From Providencia rettgeri (GTDB lineage Bacteria > Pseudomonadota > Gammaproteobacteria > Enterobacterales > Enterobacteriaceae): a DNA stretch of 64,000 bases. The position numbers and the translations under genes are program-made. The notes beneath the pieces were generated by a model. That model made no database searches, was not told the origin of the DNA, and saw nothing but the letters and a program-made list of their open reading frames with translations. The stretch is from positions 372,001 to 436,000 of the forward strand of contig NZ_CP059348.1 in NCBI RefSeq assembly GCF_013702265.1, in the 5' to 3' direction. Of this stretch, positions 28,596 to 42,599 are shown piece after piece (positions within the stretch are counted from its first letter, which is position 1; the number at the start of each line of letters is the position of its first letter).

Positions 28596-29156
28596 ATGTC
28601 AAATACGCCAAAAGTGCTCGTGGTCTACGCTCACCCAGACCCCCATGAATCTGTTGCTAATCGTCTGTTGTTAAATGCAGTGCGCGATTTTGACAATGTC
28701 ACTATCCACGATTTATACGCAACATATCCCGATTATTTTATTGATGTCACTGCTGAACAAAAGCTGCTTTGCCAGCATGATGTCATTGTATTTCAGCACC
28801 CGCTGTATACTTATAGTTGCCCCGCGCTATTAAAAGAGTGGTTTGACCAAGTTCTGACTCGCCGATTTGCCACAGACCAAGGATACCAAAAACTGAAAGG
28901 CAAATATTGGCGCTCGATTATCACCACGGGGGAGCCAGAAGAAGCTTACCAGTATGGCGGCTATAATCGTTATCCATTATCTGAAATCCTTCGTCCATTT
29001 GAGTTGACCTCATTGATGTGTGATATGCACTGGATGGAGCCGAACATTATCTATTCTGCCCGTCGGCAGAGCCCGCAACAGTTACAGCAAATGGTTGAAG
29101 AGTATAAGCAATGGATGAGACAACCTCTCAATACGGGAGACATTTCAAATGGATGA
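28596..29156 (+). CDS. kefG: KefB ancillary NAD(P)H oxidoreductase KefG
   Basis: A flavodoxin-like quinone-oxidoreductase-family subunit required for full activity of the KefB potassium efflux system, bound to its cytoplasmic face. The 186-residue protein shows [36 protein letters not shown] and [15 protein letters not shown], typical of KefF/KefG. It overlaps kefB by 8 bp; the RBS is GAGGAGGGAAAG. Confidence 0.95.
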   Translation: MSNTPKVLVVYAHPDPHESVANRLLLNAVRDFDNVTIHDLYATYPDYFIDVTAEQKLLCQHDVIVFQHPLYTYSCPALLKEWFDQVLTRRFATDQGYQKLKGKYWRSIITTGEPEEAYQYGGYNRYPLSEILRPFELTSLMCDMHWMEPNIIYSARRQSPQQLQQMVEEYKQWMRQPLNTGDISNG

Positions 29157-30957
29157 ATTAAATCTATTTGAATCGGTGATCATATTTTTATGCGCCGGTG
29201 TGGTGATGGTGCCGATTGCCCAAAAAATCCGACTGGGTGCGGTATTAGGCTATTTATTGGCGGGGATTGTGATTGGTCCATTTGTATTGGGCTTTATTCG
29301 CAATGTGGATGACATTCTGCATTTCTCGGAGCTGGGTGTTGTCTTCTTAATGTTTTTGATTGGGTTGGAACTGAAACCCTCGAAATTGTGGGAGCTGCGC
29401 CGATCGATTTTTGGTGTCGGTACCATTCAAGTGGTTGTAACCGCGGCTTTGATGGCTGGGATCTTGATTCTAGCTCAGTTTTCTTGGCAGGCAGCTGTGG
29501 TTGGCGGGCTGGGAATGGCGATGTCCTCAACGGCTATGGCGCTGCAATTAATGAATGAAAAAGGGATGTCCAACCAAGAAAGTGGGCAGCTCGGTTTTTC
29601 TGTTTTACTGTTCCAAGATATGGCGGTAATCCCGATTATGGCGCTGATCCCGCTGTTGGCAGGGGATACGGGAAGCAGCGATTGGTACAAAATTGGATTG
29701 AAAGTGGTGGCGTTTGCGGGGCTATGGATTGTCGGGCGTTATTTATTACGTCCACTCTTTAGGCTCGCAGCGAAATCGGGCGTTCATGAAATTTTTACCG
29801 CAGCGGCGTTGTTAGTCGTACTGGGTTCTGCGTTGATTATGGAAAGCCTTGGCTTCTCAATGGCGTTGGGTACGTTTATGGCGGGGGTGATGCTCGCTGA
29901 GACGGAATTTCGTCATGAACTTGAGATTAATATTGAACCGTTTAAAGGCTTGCTGCTAGGGCTGTTTTTCATCTCCGTCGGTATGTCATTAAATTTACAA
30001 GTATTGTGGGCTTATCTCCCTCAAGTTTTACTGGCAGTTTTGGTGCTGGTCGCCGTGAAAGCGCTTGTCTTATATGTATTGGGATTTGTGGCGCGTTTAC
30101 GCACCGGTGCTCGAGCGCAATTCTCTGGGGTGCTTAGCCAAGGTGGTGAGTTCGCCTTTGTAATTTATGCCACGGCATTCGGTGCTAGCGTGATTGATGA
30201 GCGACAAATGGATTTATTGTTGGTAGTGGTGACGCTATCGATGATGACAACGCCACTTGTGATGCAGTTGATAGATGCGTATCTCAACCGCCGTTATAAT
30301 CAGCAAGCAACCTCTACCGAAAAACCGTTTGTGGAAGATACCAATCCTCATGTGATTTTAGTGGGATTTGGGCGAATGGGGCAGGTGGTTGGCCGTTTGC
30401 TGATGGCGAACAAAGTGAATATTACGGTGCTTGAACAAGATGTTACCGCGATTAGTACCATGCGCCGCTACGGTTACACCGTCTATTATGGGGATGCGCG
30501 AGAGCTACAACTTCTGCGCTCAGCGGGAGCGGATAAAGCCAAAGCGATTGTGATCACCAGCAACGTTCCTGAAGAAGTGATGGAAATTGTGCGTATTTGC
30601 CAAGAAAACTTCCCGAATTTGCATATTATTGCGCGTGCAAAAGGGCGCTTAGAAGCTCACGAATTACTGCACAGCGGCGTGACGGATTTTAGCCGTGAAA
30701 CCTTCTCAAGCGCGTTAGAAATGGGAAGCAAAGCACTGATTAGCACCGGAATGCATCCACACAAAGCTTATCGAGCGAAACAGCATTTCCGTCGGCTTGA
30801 TATGCGTATGCTACGGGATATTATTCCTGAAAATGAGAACAGCGACAGCGGGCAAATTTCACGTATTAAAGAGGCACGGCGTGAACTCAACGAACTTTTC
30901 GAAAAAGAGATGCAAAGAGAAAATCGCCAACCGCACAGCTGGAATAACGAACAGTAA
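29149..30957 (+). CDS. kefB: Glutathione-regulated potassium-efflux antiporter KefB
   Basis: An inner-membrane K+/H+ antiporter of the CPA2 family, held shut by glutathione and opened by glutathione adducts to protect against electrophiles. The 602-residue protein has about 12-13 membrane helices (1-380) with [19 protein letters not shown] and [13 protein letters not shown], then a cytoplasmic RCK/TrkA-N domain starting [18 protein letters not shown] (about residue 400). Lengths match E. coli KefB (601). It overlaps kefG and is followed 9 bp later by yheV. Confidence 0.96.
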   Translation: MDELNLFESVIIFLCAGVVMVPIAQKIRLGAVLGYLLAGIVIGPFVLGFIRNVDDILHFSELGVVFLMFLIGLELKPSKLWELRRSIFGVGTIQVVVTAALMAGILILAQFSWQAAVVGGLGMAMSSTAMALQLMNEKGMSNQESGQLGFSVLLFQDMAVIPIMALIPLLAGDTGSSDWYKIGLKVVAFAGLWIVGRYLLRPLFRLAAKSGVHEIFTAAALLVVLGSALIMESLGFSMALGTFMAGVMLAETEFRHELEINIEPFKGLLLGLFFISVGMSLNLQVLWAYLPQVLLAVLVLVAVKALVLYVLGFVARLRTGARAQFSGVLSQGGEFAFVIYATAFGASVIDERQMDLLLVVVTLSMMTTPLVMQLIDAYLNRRYNQQATSTEKPFVEDTNPHVILVGFGRMGQVVGRLLMANKVNITVLEQDVTAISTMRRYGYTVYYGDARELQLLRSAGADKAKAIVITSNVPEEVMEIVRICQENFPNLHIIARAKGRLEAHELLHSGVTDFSRETFSSALEMGSKALISTGMHPHKAYRAKQHFRRLDMRMLRDIIPENENSDSGQISRIKEARRELNELFEKEMQRENRQPHSWNNEQ

Positions 30958-30966
30958 GGTAGAAAA

Positions 30967-31170
30967 ATGGCAGCAACACGTAAGCGTTTTATTGCTGGGG
31001 CAACCTGTCCTAAATGTAAGTCTCAAGACACCTTAATGATGTGGCGAGAAGATAAAATTGATGTGGTTGAATGTGTGAATTGTGGGGATCAACAACGTCA
31101 AGCTGAAGGCGATGCAACTGAGCATGTGAGAAAGCAAGAACAAGTTATTGGAATTTTTACGCCAGAATAA
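30967..31170 (+). CDS. yheV: YheV family putative zinc-ribbon protein
   Basis: A 67-residue protein with two CxxC pairs, CPKCKS and CVNCGD, spaced as in a zinc ribbon. Function unknown; conserved between kefB and slyD in enterobacteria. Very likely co-transcribed with kefGB. Confidence 0.93.
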   Translation: MAATRKRFIAGATCPKCKSQDTLMMWREDKIDVVECVNCGDQQRQAEGDATEHVRKQEQVIGIFTPE

Positions 31171-31256
31171 GAGAATTTTGTCAATTCTCAATACAGCACA
31201 ATTGTTTTCCGGTACAATTGGCAAAAATTTTTCCCTTACGGGTCGTAGGAGATGTC

Positions 31257-31862
31257 ATGAAAGTAGCAAAAGACTTGGTTGTAAGCCTAGCTTACCAAGT
31301 AAGAACAGAAGACGGTGTTTTAGTTGATGAGTCCCCGGCAAATGCGCCAATGGACTATCTGCATGGCCGTGGTTCTTTAATTTCTGGTCTGGAAAAAGCA
31401 TTAGAAGGTCGTGAAGTTGGCGAACATTTCGATGTTGAAGTCGCTTCAGACGATGCATATGGTCAATATGATGACAACTTAGTTCAACGTGTACCGAAAG
31501 ATGTATTCATGGGCGTTGACGAGCTGGAAGTGGGTATGCGTTTCTTAGCGGACACTGACATGGGCCCAGTTCCAGTTGAAATCACTGGCATCGAAGGCGA
31601 TGAAGTTATCGTTGACGGTAACCATATGCTAGCAGGTCAAAACCTGAAATTTAATGTTGAAGTCATGGCTATCCGTGAAGCAACTGAAGAAGAAATCGCT
31701 CATGGCCACGTCCATGGTGCTGATGGTCACGACCACGACCATGACCACGAAGGTGGTTGCTGTGGCGGTGGCGGTCATAGCCACGGTTCAGAAGGCGGTT
31801 GCTGTGGTGGTGGTGAAGGTCAAGGCCACGGTCACAAGCATGGCGGTTGTGGTTGCCACTAA
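31257..31862 (+). CDS. slyD: FKBP-type peptidyl-prolyl isomerase and metallochaperone SlyD
   Basis: SlyD folds proteins and delivers nickel for hydrogenase maturation. The 201-residue protein has an FKBP domain with an inserted flap (about 1-150: LISGLEKALEGREVGE, VPVEITGIEGDEV) and a C-terminal metal-binding tail (about 158-201) made of His, Cys, Gly and Asp, including GGCCGGGGHSHG and GGCCGGGEGQGHGHK. The frame is open 13 codons further upstream, but the ATG at 31257 has TAGGAG ahead and starts MKVAKDLVVSLAYQV as in E. coli. Convergent with slyX across a bidirectional terminator. Confidence 0.97.
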   Translation: MKVAKDLVVSLAYQVRTEDGVLVDESPANAPMDYLHGRGSLISGLEKALEGREVGEHFDVEVASDDAYGQYDDNLVQRVPKDVFMGVDELEVGMRFLADTDMGPVPVEITGIEGDEVIVDGNHMLAGQNLKFNVEVMAIREATEEEIAHGHVHGADGHDHDHDHEGGCCGGGGHSHGSEGGCCGGGEGQGHGHKHGGCGCH

Positions 31863-31882
31863 TCCCTAGCGCCAATGAGTAA

Positions 31883-31914
31883 AAAAAAGGAAAGCAGATG
31901 CTTTCCTTTTTTCG
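31883..31914. terminator. Bidirectional slyD/slyX terminator
   Basis: AAAAAAGGAAAGC (31883-31895) pairs with GCTTTCCTTTTTT (31900-31912), loop AGAT, with A- and T-runs on either side. Confidence 0.9.
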
Positions 31915-31923
31915 TTGATAGTT

Positions 31924-32145
31924 TCAGTAATGTGGCGGTGGAGTCTCTTCTTCTGGACGAGCTAGGTGAGATGATTGCGATGCTTTTAATCTCTCCGCCA
32001 CAATACGTAAATGTTCCTGCATTTTTGACAGCTGCATTTGTTGTTCTGTAATTACTTGGTTAAGCTGTTCAATGGCCAATTCTTGGAAAGCAACTTTGCT
32101 TTCTAAAAGTTCTAAACGCTGTTCAAAATTGTCTGATGAATCCAT
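31924..32145 (-). CDS. slyX: SlyX coiled-coil protein
   Basis: A 73-residue soluble protein whose first 50 residues are heptad-patterned coiled coil ([20 protein letters not shown]), ending in the typical PPPHY-type tail (TPPPHY). Role unknown; conserved beside slyD. Confidence 0.95.
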   Translation of the reverse strand: MDSSDNFEQRLELLESKVAFQELAIEQLNQVITEQQMQLSKMQEHLRIVAERLKASQSSHLARPEEETPPPHY

Positions 32146-32240
32146 TTTAGACTCTCCTTATGGGTTCTCATCATGAAAAAACATCATAATAACCGAACAT
32201 TACAAATCAACAGATAAGTTTTATTTAAAGGTGTAGGCGT

Positions 32241-32269
32241 TGAAACCTCTTTTTGTTAATGTGGTCTAA
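32241..32269 (+). promoter_or_regulatory. Candidate sigma-E promoter of fkpA
   Basis: TGAAACC at 32241-32247 and GTCTAA at 32264-32269 resemble sigma-E -35 (GAACTT) and -10 (TCTGA/TCTAA) elements with 16-bp spacing, about 110 bp before fkpA. E. coli fkpA is a known sigma-E regulon member. The -35 match is poor. Confidence 0.35.
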
Positions 32270-32378
32270 GATATTCTTATATTTATTGTGTTAACTGACA
32301 GCTTGTTTTTTTAAGGTAAGGAACAGCTATCAATAAAAATGAGCCGTATGGCTCGAATAATAGCTATCGGAGATTAGG

Positions 32379-33122
32379 ATGAAATCACTGTTTAAGGCAA
32401 GTCTATTAGCAACAACATTAGCATTCGCTTTTACTGCCCCACAAGTTATGGCGGAAGAAGCAAAAACACAAGCGAGCGCTTTCAAAAATGCAGAAGAGCG
32501 TAACGCATACGCATTAGGTGCCTCTTTAGGTCGCTATATGCAGAATTCTTTAGAAGAACAAAAATCGATCGGTATTAATCTGGATAAAGCCCAATTACTG
32601 GCTGGTGTTCAAGATGCATTCAACGGCAAAAGCAAAATGACTGATGCACAAGTTGAAGAAACATTACGTCAATTCGAAGGACAAGTGAAAAAAGCAGCTG
32701 AAGATAAAATCAAAGCTGAATCAGTAGCTAACGTGAAGAAAGGTGACGAATATCGCGAGAAATTTGCAAAAGAAAAGGGCGTAGTGAAAACTAAGTCTGG
32801 CCTACTGTACAAAATTGAAAAAGACGGTACTGGCGCCAAACCTAAAGAAGACGAAACCGTTGTTGTTCACTATAAAGGCTCTTTAGTTGATGGCACTGAA
32901 TTCGATAGCTCTTATTCTCGTAACGAGCCACTGACTATCCCATTAAACTCAGTGATCAAAGGCTGGACTGAAGGTTTATCTAACCTGAAGAAAGGTGGCA
33001 AGATGACATTAGTTATCCCACCAGAATTAGCTTACGGTGAAAACGGCGTTCCAGGTATCCCAGCAAATTCAACGCTGATCTTTGATGTTGAATTATTAGA
33101 CATCAAACCTGCTGCAAAATAA
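32379..33122 (+). CDS. fkpA: Periplasmic FKBP-type peptidyl-prolyl isomerase FkpA
   Basis: A periplasmic chaperone/isomerase that assists outer-membrane and secreted protein folding. The 247-residue precursor has a Sec signal ending at PQVMA (about residue 25), an N-terminal helical dimerisation domain (about 30-130) and a C-terminal FKBP domain (about 140-243) with VVVHYKGSLVDGTEFDSSY and AYGENGVPGIPANSTLIFDV. Domain order and length match the family. Confidence 0.96.
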   Translation: MKSLFKASLLATTLAFAFTAPQVMAEEAKTQASAFKNAEERNAYALGASLGRYMQNSLEEQKSIGINLDKAQLLAGVQDAFNGKSKMTDAQVEETLRQFEGQVKKAAEDKIKAESVANVKKGDEYREKFAKEKGVVKTKSGLLYKIEKDGTGAKPKEDETVVVHYKGSLVDGTEFDSSYSRNEPLTIPLNSVIKGWTEGLSNLKKGGKMTLVIPPELAYGENGVPGIPANSTLIFDVELLDIKPAAK

Positions 33123-33142
33123 GATTTCACAGCGTTAAAAAC

Positions 33143-33173
33143 AAAAAAGCTCAGATTCGTTCTGGGCTTTTTT
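33143..33173 (+). terminator. fkpA terminator
   Basis: AAAAAAGCTCAGA pairs with TCTGGGCTTTTTT (one G-U), loop TTCGT, 20 bp past the stop. The next 290 bp to yheO are AT-rich; I see no certain promoter. Confidence 0.88.
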
Positions 33174-33461
33174 CATTGGGTTACGCAATTCAATGCTAAA
33201 AAAGCAGAGTTGTGTCATTCTCGATTAAAAATTTACATTTAAAAATCTTATATTCTTTAAAACTTGTGATAAAACATACTCTCTTGCATTCATTCGCTTG
33301 ACGGCAACGCCTTGGAGTTTTAACTTCAGTAGATTCGTTTTTATTTTTAATCATCACATCCGTTGACTATGTACGATAAAGTGAAGGCAAATGAGTCGAA
33401 TAATGAATGCCTCATTGGTTGACGTGATGAATTTTATACACTTTAGAAGGATGCCGTTGAA

Positions 33462-34166
33462 ATGTCTGATGCATTACAATCCCAAGACCTCAGTGATATT
33501 AATATTCTTGATAACCAGCCGTTTACTGAGACTGACCACGAAATTTTAAAATCATATGAAGCTGCGGTTGACGGGCTCGCTATGCTAATCGGTGAGCATT
33601 GTGAAATTGTTCTTCACTCTTTAGAAGACCTCAAATGTTCAGCAGTGAGAATAGCGAATGGTCAGCATACAGGGCGTAAAATTGGCTCCCCTATCACTGA
33701 CTTAGCATTAAGAATGCTTCATGACATGGCGGATGCGGAATCCAATGTCTCTAAAGCGTATTTTACGAAAGCGAAAAGTGGCGACTTAATGAAGTCCGTG
33801 ACGATTGCGATTCGTAACCGTAAGCAACGTGTTATTGGCTTACTGTGTATCAACATGAACTTGGATGTGCCATTTTCTGAAATCATTAAGTCTTTTGTAC
33901 CGGAAGAAAAACAAGAAGTGACTTCCGATGTGAACTTTGCATCTTCAGTTGATGACTTAGTTGCACAAACATTGGAATACACCATCGAAGAAGTTAGCAA
34001 TGACCGTAATGTTTCTAACAACGCGAAAAATAAACAAGTGGTTCTGAACCTGTACGAAAAAGGGATCTTTGATATCAAAGATGCTATCAACCAAGTTGCT
34101 GACCGCCTGAATATTTCCAAGCACACTGTCTATTTATATATCCGCCAATTTAAGAGTGGTGAATGA
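33462..34166 (+). CDS. yheO: PAS- and HTH-domain transcriptional regulator YheO
   Basis: A 234-residue predicted DNA-binding regulator. The N-terminal YheO-like PAS domain (about 30-145) includes [19 protein letters not shown] and [15 protein letters not shown]; the C-terminal helix-turn-helix (about 185-230) includes [20 protein letters not shown]. Targets are unknown; the related DauR controls D-arginine use in Pseudomonas. Overlaps tusD by 4 bp, so it is coupled to the sulfur-relay genes. Confidence 0.93.
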   Translation: MSDALQSQDLSDINILDNQPFTETDHEILKSYEAAVDGLAMLIGEHCEIVLHSLEDLKCSAVRIANGQHTGRKIGSPITDLALRMLHDMADAESNVSKAYFTKAKSGDLMKSVTIAIRNRKQRVIGLLCINMNLDVPFSEIIKSFVPEEKQEVTSDVNFASSVDDLVAQTLEYTIEEVSNDRNVSNNAKNKQVVLNLYEKGIFDIKDAINQVADRLNISKHTVYLYIRQFKSGE

Positions 34167-34567
34167 GTAAAACAACCCCGCTAACCTATTGTTTGTTAGT
34201 GACAGGCCCCGCATACGGCACTTCACAATCAGCAAGTGCCTATCAATTTGCCAAGGCCCTTCTTCAAGAGGGGCATCTATTGAAGACGGTGTTTTTCTAT
34301 CAAGATGGCGTTCTGAATGGCAATGCTTTAACTTCCCCTGCGAATGATGAATTTGATCTGGTCAAAGCATGGCGCCAGCTGGCACAAGAGTCGGGCTGTG
34401 AAATGAATATCTGCGTTGCAGCAGGGTTACGTCGTGGTATTACAGATGAAGAGCAAGCTAACGCGCTATCGCTATCTGCTTATAATTTATCTGAAAGTTT
34501 TACCATGAGCGGTTTAGGAAGTCTGGCTGAATCCATGTTAACCACTGACCGCACAATCCAGTTTTAA
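34163..34567 (+). CDS. tusD: Sulfurtransferase TusD
   Basis: A subunit of the TusBCD complex that relays persulfide sulfur from TusA to TusE and MnmA for 2-thiolation of the tRNA wobble uridine. The 134-residue DsrE-fold protein has the active cysteine C84 in [12 protein letters not shown] (C78 in E. coli). ATG overlaps the yheO stop. Confidence 0.95.
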   Translation: MSKTTPLTYCLLVTGPAYGTSQSASAYQFAKALLQEGHLLKTVFFYQDGVLNGNALTSPANDEFDLVKAWRQLAQESGCEMNICVAAGLRRGITDEEQANALSLSAYNLSESFTMSGLGSLAESMLTTDRTIQF

Positions 34568-34619
34568 ACCTGAACATCATGAACCACGTCACTCTATAAG
34601 ATATAAGATAAGGTCTCTT

Positions 34620-34979
34620 GTGAAGAAAATAGCCTTTGTTTTTACGACTATGCCACATGGTAGTGCCAGTGGGCGTGAAGGACTGGATGCGTTATTAGCG
34701 ACCTCAGCACTGACTGAGGAAATCAGTGTATTCTTTCTTTCTGATGGCGTATGCCAATTACTCGCTCATCAGCAGCCTAAAGAAATTTTAGCTCGGGACT
34801 ATATTGCGACGTTCAAGATTTTACCTCTCTATGACATTGAAAACATTTACCTATGTTCAGAGTCATTAAAGGAAAGAGGCCTTAGCCAGCAAAATGAGTG
34901 GATTGTGACGCCTGAATTTTTAACACCCCAGCAGATCCAAGAGCAGTTATCTGTCTGTGATGTTGTGCTGAAATTTTGA
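34620..34979 (+). CDS. tusC: Sulfur relay protein TusC
   Basis: A DsrF-like 119-residue subunit of the hexameric TusBCD complex ([37 protein letters not shown]). It starts with GTG, preceded by TAAGG. Gap of 52 bp from tusD. Confidence 0.94.
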   Translation: MKKIAFVFTTMPHGSASGREGLDALLATSALTEEISVFFLSDGVCQLLAHQQPKEILARDYIATFKILPLYDIENIYLCSESLKERGLSQQNEWIVTPEFLTPQQIQEQLSVCDVVLKF

Positions 34980-34980
34980 G

Positions 34981-35018
34981 CTTGTGTTCAAAATTTGATC
35001 TTGTGTTCGGATTTTGAT
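34981..35018 (+). repeat. 19-bp tandem repeat in the tusC-tusB gap
   Basis: CTTGTGTTCAAAATTTGAT (34981-34999) is followed by CTTGTGTTCGGATTTTGAT (35000-35018), 16 of 19 positions identical. It enlarges the gap between tusC and tusB. Confidence 0.8.
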
Positions 35019-35037
35019 CTATAGTAGGATCCTGCCT

Positions 35038-35325
35038 ATGCTATACACCCTAGCCACTTCTCCATTTAAATGTGATTTTTCCGCGCTATTGCGTTTAATC
35101 ACCAATGAAGACGCTATATTGCTTTTCCAAGATGGTGTGATTGCCGCTGTTTCACAATCCAAATATCTTGCGGAACTACAAAATAGCGGTGTCCAAATCT
35201 ATGCCTTGGATGCAGATATTGACGCCCGAGGGCTACAAGATCAGGTAGCAGATGGTGTTTCTATCATCTCATATCAAGGTTTTGTAAAGCTAACTGAAGC
35301 TCATAAGCAACATTTTGCCTTATAA
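35038..35325 (+). CDS. tusB: Sulfur relay protein TusB
   Basis: A DsrH-like 95-residue subunit (MLYTLATSPFKCDFSALLR), the same length as E. coli TusB. An in-frame ATG exists 8 codons upstream, but 35038 has TAGGAT before it and matches the family start. Last gene before the str operon, as in E. coli. Confidence 0.94.
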   Translation: MLYTLATSPFKCDFSALLRLITNEDAILLFQDGVIAAVSQSKYLAELQNSGVQIYALDADIDARGLQDQVADGVSIISYQGFVKLTEAHKQHFAL

Positions 35326-35348
35326 AGTCACTAAAAGTTGTATATTTC

Positions 35349-35836
<488 letters not shown>

Positions 35837-35879
35837 TGGATTTCCGTTAAGTAAGGCCAAACATTTTTAATCTTAATGT

Positions 35880-35902
35880 CAAAATACTCTCGTAGAGTTT
35901 TG
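35880..35902 (+). promoter_or_regulatory. Hairpin in the rpsL-rpsG spacer, candidate S7 repressor site
   Basis: CAAAATACTCT and AGAGTTTTG pair around CGT with one bulged T, in the 98-nt spacer where E. coli S7 binds its own mRNA. The exact protein-binding determinants were not checked. Confidence 0.4.
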
Positions 35903-35913
35903 GACAAACCTGA

Positions 35914-36405
<492 letters not shown>

Positions 36406-36491
36406 TCTCTTACCAATCTTAGTGATGTATCTCAGGGTAGCTTTCAGCTGCCCTTTATATGAAGAATTGAACGCCCACGAGAGAGGAAAAA

Positions 36492-38618
36492 ATGGCTCGT
36501 CAAACGCCCATAGCACGCTATCGTAACATCGGTATCAGTGCACACATCGACGCCGGTAAAACCACAACTTCTGAACGTATTCTGTTCTATACTGGTGTAA
36601 ACCATAAGATCGGTGAAACCCACGAAGGTTCTGCAACAATGGACTGGATGGAGCAGGAGCAAGAGCGTGGTATTACTATCACTTCAGCTGCGACTACTGC
36701 ATTCTGGTCTGGTATGGCTAAGCAGTATGAACCACACCGTATCAACATCATCGACACCCCGGGACACGTTGACTTCACAATCGAAGTAGAACGTTCTATG
36801 CGTGTTCTTGATGGCGCGGTAATGGTTTACTGTGCGGTTGGTGGTGTTCAGCCACAGTCTGAAACTGTATGGCGTCAGGCTAACAAATATAAAGTTCCAC
36901 GTATCGCGTTCGTTAACAAAATGGACCGTATGGGTGCGAACTTCTTACGCGTTGTTGAGCAGTTAAAAACTCGTTTAGCAGCTACTGCAGTTCCACTGCA
37001 ATTACCAGTTGGCGCAGAAGAGTCGTTCACTGGTGTTGTTGACTTGCTAAAAATGAAAGCAATCAAATGGAACGATGAAGACCAAGGCGTTACCTTCGAA
37101 TACGAAGATATCCCTGCGGACATGCAAGAGCTGGCTGAAGAGTGGCACAACAACCTGATCGAATCCGCTGCAGAAGCATCAGAAGAACTGATGGAAAAAT
37201 ATCTGGGCGGTGAAGAACTGACTGAAGCAGAAATCAAAGGTGCTTTACGTCAACGTGTTCTTGCTAGCGAAATTATCCTGGTTACCTGTGGTTCTGCATT
37301 TAAGAACAAAGGTGTTCAGGCGATGCTGGATGCGGTCGTGGATTACTTACCAGCTCCTACAGATGTACCGGCAATTAACGGTATTCTGGACGATGGTAAA
37401 GATACTCCAGCTGAACGTCATGCAAGTGACGAAGAGCCGTTCTCATCTTTAGCATTTAAAATTGCAACTGACCCATTCGTTGGTAACCTGACATTCTTCC
37501 GTGTTTACTCCGGTGTTGTTAACTCAGGTGATACCGTTCTGAACGCTGTTAAAGCGAAGAAAGAGCGTTTTGGTCGTATCGTTCAGATGCACGCTAACAA
37601 GCGTGAAGAGATTAAAGAAGTTCGCGCTGGTGACATCGCGGCTGCTATCGGTCTGAAAGACGTAACTACAGGTGATACTTTATGTGCAGTTGATGCACCA
37701 ATCATCCTGGAGCGTATGGAATTCCCAGAGCCAGTAATCTCTGTTGCAATCGAACCAAAAACTAAAGCTGACCAAGAAAAAATGGGTATCGCATTAGGCC
37801 GTCTGGCTCAAGAAGACCCATCATTCCGCGTATCAAGTGATGAAGAGACTAATCAGACTATCATCGCTGGTATGGGTGAATTGCACTTGGACGTTCTGGT
37901 TGACCGTATGCGTCGTGAATTCAAAGTTGAAGCGAACGTTGGTAAACCACAAGTAGCTTACCGCGAAGCAATCACTGCTAAAGTGACTGACATCGAAGGT
38001 AAACACGCGAAACAGTCTGGTGGTCGTGGTCAGTACGGTCATGTCGTTATCGATATGTACCCACTGGACAAGAAAGACAAAGATGGTCTGCCAATGGACT
38101 ACGAATTTGTCAACGAAATCAAAGGTGGTGTAATCCCTACGGAATACATTCCTGCGGTTGACAAAGGTCTGCAAGAGCAGCTTAAGTCTGGTCCATTAGC
38201 TGGTTATCCAGTAGTTAACATGGGTGTTCGTCTGCATTTCGGTTCTTACCATGATGTTGACTCCTCTGAATTGGCGTTTAAATTGGCAGCATCGCTGGCA
38301 TTTAAAGACGGCTTCAAAAAAGCGAAACCAGTTCTGCTTGAGCCAATCATGAAAGTTGAAGTGGAAACTCCAGAAGACTACATGGGCGATGTAATTGGTG
38401 ACCTGAACCGTCGTCGTGGTATGATTGAAGGTATGGATGACTTACCTACTGGTAAAGTTGTTCGTGCACAAGTACCATTGTCCGAAATGTTCGGTTATGC
38501 TACTGACCTGCGTTCTCAGACACAAGGTCGTGCTTCATACTCTATGGAGTTCCTGAAGTACAATGAAGCGCCAAACAACGTTGCACAAGCTGTAATCGAA
38601 GCTCGTAACGCTAGATAA
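36492..38618 (+). CDS. fusA: Translation elongation factor G
   Basis: EF-G drives tRNA-mRNA translocation and, with RRF, ribosome recycling. The 708-residue GTPase has G1 [15 protein letters not shown], the switch [15 protein letters not shown]3 DTPGHVDF and G4 NKMDRMG, followed by domains II-V with [14 protein letters not shown] in domain IV. E. coli length is 704. Confidence 0.98.
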   Translation: MARQTPIARYRNIGISAHIDAGKTTTSERILFYTGVNHKIGETHEGSATMDWMEQEQERGITITSAATTAFWSGMAKQYEPHRINIIDTPGHVDFTIEVERSMRVLDGAVMVYCAVGGVQPQSETVWRQANKYKVPRIAFVNKMDRMGANFLRVVEQLKTRLAATAVPLQLPVGAEESFTGVVDLLKMKAIKWNDEDQGVTFEYEDIPADMQELAEEWHNNLIESAAEASEELMEKYLGGEELTEAEIKGALRQRVLASEIILVTCGSAFKNKGVQAMLDAVVDYLPAPTDVPAINGILDDGKDTPAERHASDEEPFSSLAFKIATDPFVGNLTFFRVYSGVVNSGDTVLNAVKAKKERFGRIVQMHANKREEIKEVRAGDIAAAIGLKDVTTGDTLCAVDAPIILERMEFPEPVISVAIEPKTKADQEKMGIALGRLAQEDPSFRVSSDEETNQTIIAGMGELHLDVLVDRMRREFKVEANVGKPQVAYREAITAKVTDIEGKHAKQSGGRGQYGHVVIDMYPLDKKDKDGLPMDYEFVNEIKGGVIPTEYIPAVDKGLQEQLKSGPLAGYPVVNMGVRLHFGSYHDVDSSELAFKLAASLAFKDGFKKAKPVLLEPIMKVEVETPEDYMGDVIGDLNRRRGMIEGMDDLPTGKVVRAQVPLSEMFGYATDLRSQTQGRASYSMEFLKYNEAPNNVAQAVIEARNAR

Positions 38619-38669
38619 TCGATTTTTATCGATTTAACTACTTTAATTTAAGTTCCTTCTTTATCGTGA

Positions 38670-39881
<1,212 letters not shown>

Positions 39882-39917
39882 TACCGCTCTTTCTGAATAA
39901 GAAAGAACCACTTTAGT

Positions 39918-39945
39918 AAAAAGGGCATCGACTGATGCCCTTTTT
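39918..39945 (+). terminator. str operon (tuf) terminator
   Basis: AAAAAGGGCATC pairs with GATGCCCTTTTT, loop GACT, 36 bp past the tuf stop. Confidence 0.92.
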
Positions 39946-40106
39946 ATACTCAAGTTTTTAAAATGTTAGCGCTTAAACCTAAGAACCTATCTCATCAATC
40001 GTTTTCATAATTATTGGTGAGATAGGCTCTGAAACAACGATTGACTGACTGTATTGAGAGCCCGATACAGTTATATGAGATTTATTAAGGTTTTGCTCAG
40101 AAGTTA

Positions 40107-40115
40107 TGGTATATT
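40107..40115 (+). promoter_or_regulatory. Candidate extended -10 promoter for secE-nusG
   Basis: TGGTATATT is an extended -10 about 155 bp before secE; the -35 region (TTAAGG, 19 bp away) is weak. A second possibility is TTGACT-17-GATACA at about 40040-40070. The remainder of the 388-bp tuf-secE gap shows no tRNA or other gene. Confidence 0.4.
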
Positions 40116-40269
40116 TTACCGCTGCCACGAAAAGAAATTTATTTTCGAAATAGGGTGGTCATTAAATTTACTGGGTATGCTGGCATATTCTATTGGTGTG
40201 CTCTGATTGCCATACTGCATAGGTAAGGCAAGCGAGCTTTATACATACTTCATGGTAACAGGTTGAATT

Positions 40270-40656
40270 ATGAGTGCGAATAGCGAAGCTCAAGGAAGTG
40301 GACGCAGTGCAGACATCTTCAAATGGGTAGTTGTCTGTGCCTTATTAATTGTTGCTATCGTGGGCAACTATTACTTCCGTCAATATAATCTCGCACTGCG
40401 TGCTTTTGCAGTTGTGGCTGTAGTAGCTATTGCTGGTGCTGTTGCTTTGTGGACCACAAAAGGTAAAGCAACTCTGGCGTTTGCGCGCGAAGCTCGCATC
40501 GAGGTGAAGAAAGTCATTTGGCCTACTCGCCAGGAAGCATTACAAACGACTCTGATTGTTGCTGCTGTAACGGCTGTAATGTCACTGATCCTGTGGGGAT
40601 TAGATGGTATCCTAGTGCGTTTAGTTTCATTTATTACAAGCCTGAGGTTATTCTAA
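40270..40656 (+). CDS. secE: Preprotein translocase subunit SecE
   Basis: An essential SecYEG channel component. The 128-residue form has three membrane helices (about 15-35, 40-60 and 90-115), as in other enterobacteria, and the conserved cytoplasmic [19 protein letters not shown] amphipathic segment. nusG begins at the very next base after the stop. Confidence 0.97.
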   Translation: MSANSEAQGSGRSADIFKWVVVCALLIVAIVGNYYFRQYNLALRAFAVVAVVAIAGAVALWTTKGKATLAFAREARIEVKKVIWPTRQEALQTTLIVAAVTAVMSLILWGLDGILVRLVSFITSLRLF

Positions 40657-41202
40657 ATGTCAGATTTACCTAAAAAACGCTGGTATGTCATTCAGGCATT
40701 CTCTGGTTTTGAAGGTCGCGTAGCACAGTCTCTGCGTGAACATATCAAATTACATAATATGGAAGAGTTATTTGGCGATGTTATGGTTCCAACTGAAGAA
40801 GTTGTTGAGATCCGTAGCGGCCAGCGCCGTAAGAGCGAGCGTAAATTCTTCCCTGGTTACGTATTAGTTCAAATGGTCATGAATGATGACTCTTGGCACT
40901 TAGTACGCAGTGTTCCGCGTGTAATGGGCTTTATCGGTGGGACTTCAGATCGTCCAGCACCAATTAGTGATAAAGAAGTTGATGCGATCATGAATCGCTT
41001 ACAACAAGTTGGTGATAAGCCACGTCCTAAAACGCTATTTGAACCAGGTGAAATGGTTCGTGTTAGCGAAGGTCCATTCTCTGACTTCAACGGTGTTGTT
41101 GAAGAAATCGACTATGAAAAGAGCCGCTTAAAAGTCTCTGTTTCTATTTTTGGTCGTGCAACTCCAGTTGAGTTAGACTTCGGACAGGTAGAAAAAGCCT
41201 AA
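40657..41202 (+). CDS. nusG: Transcription termination/antitermination factor NusG
   Basis: NusG binds RNA polymerase and links it to Rho or to the ribosome. The 181-residue protein has the NGN domain ([31 protein letters not shown]) and a C-terminal KOW domain ([14 protein letters not shown]). Same length as E. coli NusG. Confidence 0.98.
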   Translation: MSDLPKKRWYVIQAFSGFEGRVAQSLREHIKLHNMEELFGDVMVPTEEVVEIRSGQRRKSERKFFPGYVLVQMVMNDDSWHLVRSVPRVMGFIGGTSDRPAPISDKEVDAIMNRLQQVGDKPRPKTLFEPGEMVRVSEGPFSDFNGVVEEIDYEKSRLKVSVSIFGRATPVELDFGQVEKA

Positions 41203-41223
41203 CTAATCCGAATAGCAGACTTG

Positions 41224-41270
41224 CAAAAGGCGCGAAATTTTCATACAATTTCGCGCCTTTTGTTTTTTAT
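41224..41270 (+). terminator. secE-nusG terminator
   Basis: CAAAAGGCGCGAAATT pairs with AATTTCGCGCCTTTTG (41247-41262), loop TTCATAC, followed by TTTTTT. Confidence 0.93.
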
Positions 41271-41324
41271 GCTTGGCATCATACTGCGCAAACGGTGTGT
41301 TGCGGGGCGTTAATGTAACGGGGA

Positions 41325-42504
<1,180 letters not shown>

Positions 42505-42565
42505 TTCCGTTAGCATCTGCTAATTGGCAATTAGGCTTTACCTTTGCGGCAAATTTGTATAAAAT

Positions 42566-42593
42566 TTGACGCCTCGAGTTTGTTGGGTATAGA
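42566..42593 (+). promoter_or_regulatory. rplJ (L10) promoter
   Basis: TTGACG (42566-42571), 16 bp, TATAGA (42588-42593). Unusually, a perfect 10-bp inverted repeat (GTTTGTTGGG at 42578-42587 and CCCAACAAAC at 42600-42609) brackets the -10 element. Confidence 0.7.
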
Positions 42594-42599
42594 AATGTG

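Noticed and set aside
39946-40269. Possible tRNA cluster between tuf and secE, by analogy with the E. coli tufB region
   Set aside because: No cloverleaf or TTCGA-type T-loop was found; upstream of this tuf is fusA, not the tRNA genes.
41262-41320. Promoter for rplK
   Set aside because: CATACT with a distant TTTTGT was considered, but spacing and -35 match are too weak to report as a feature.
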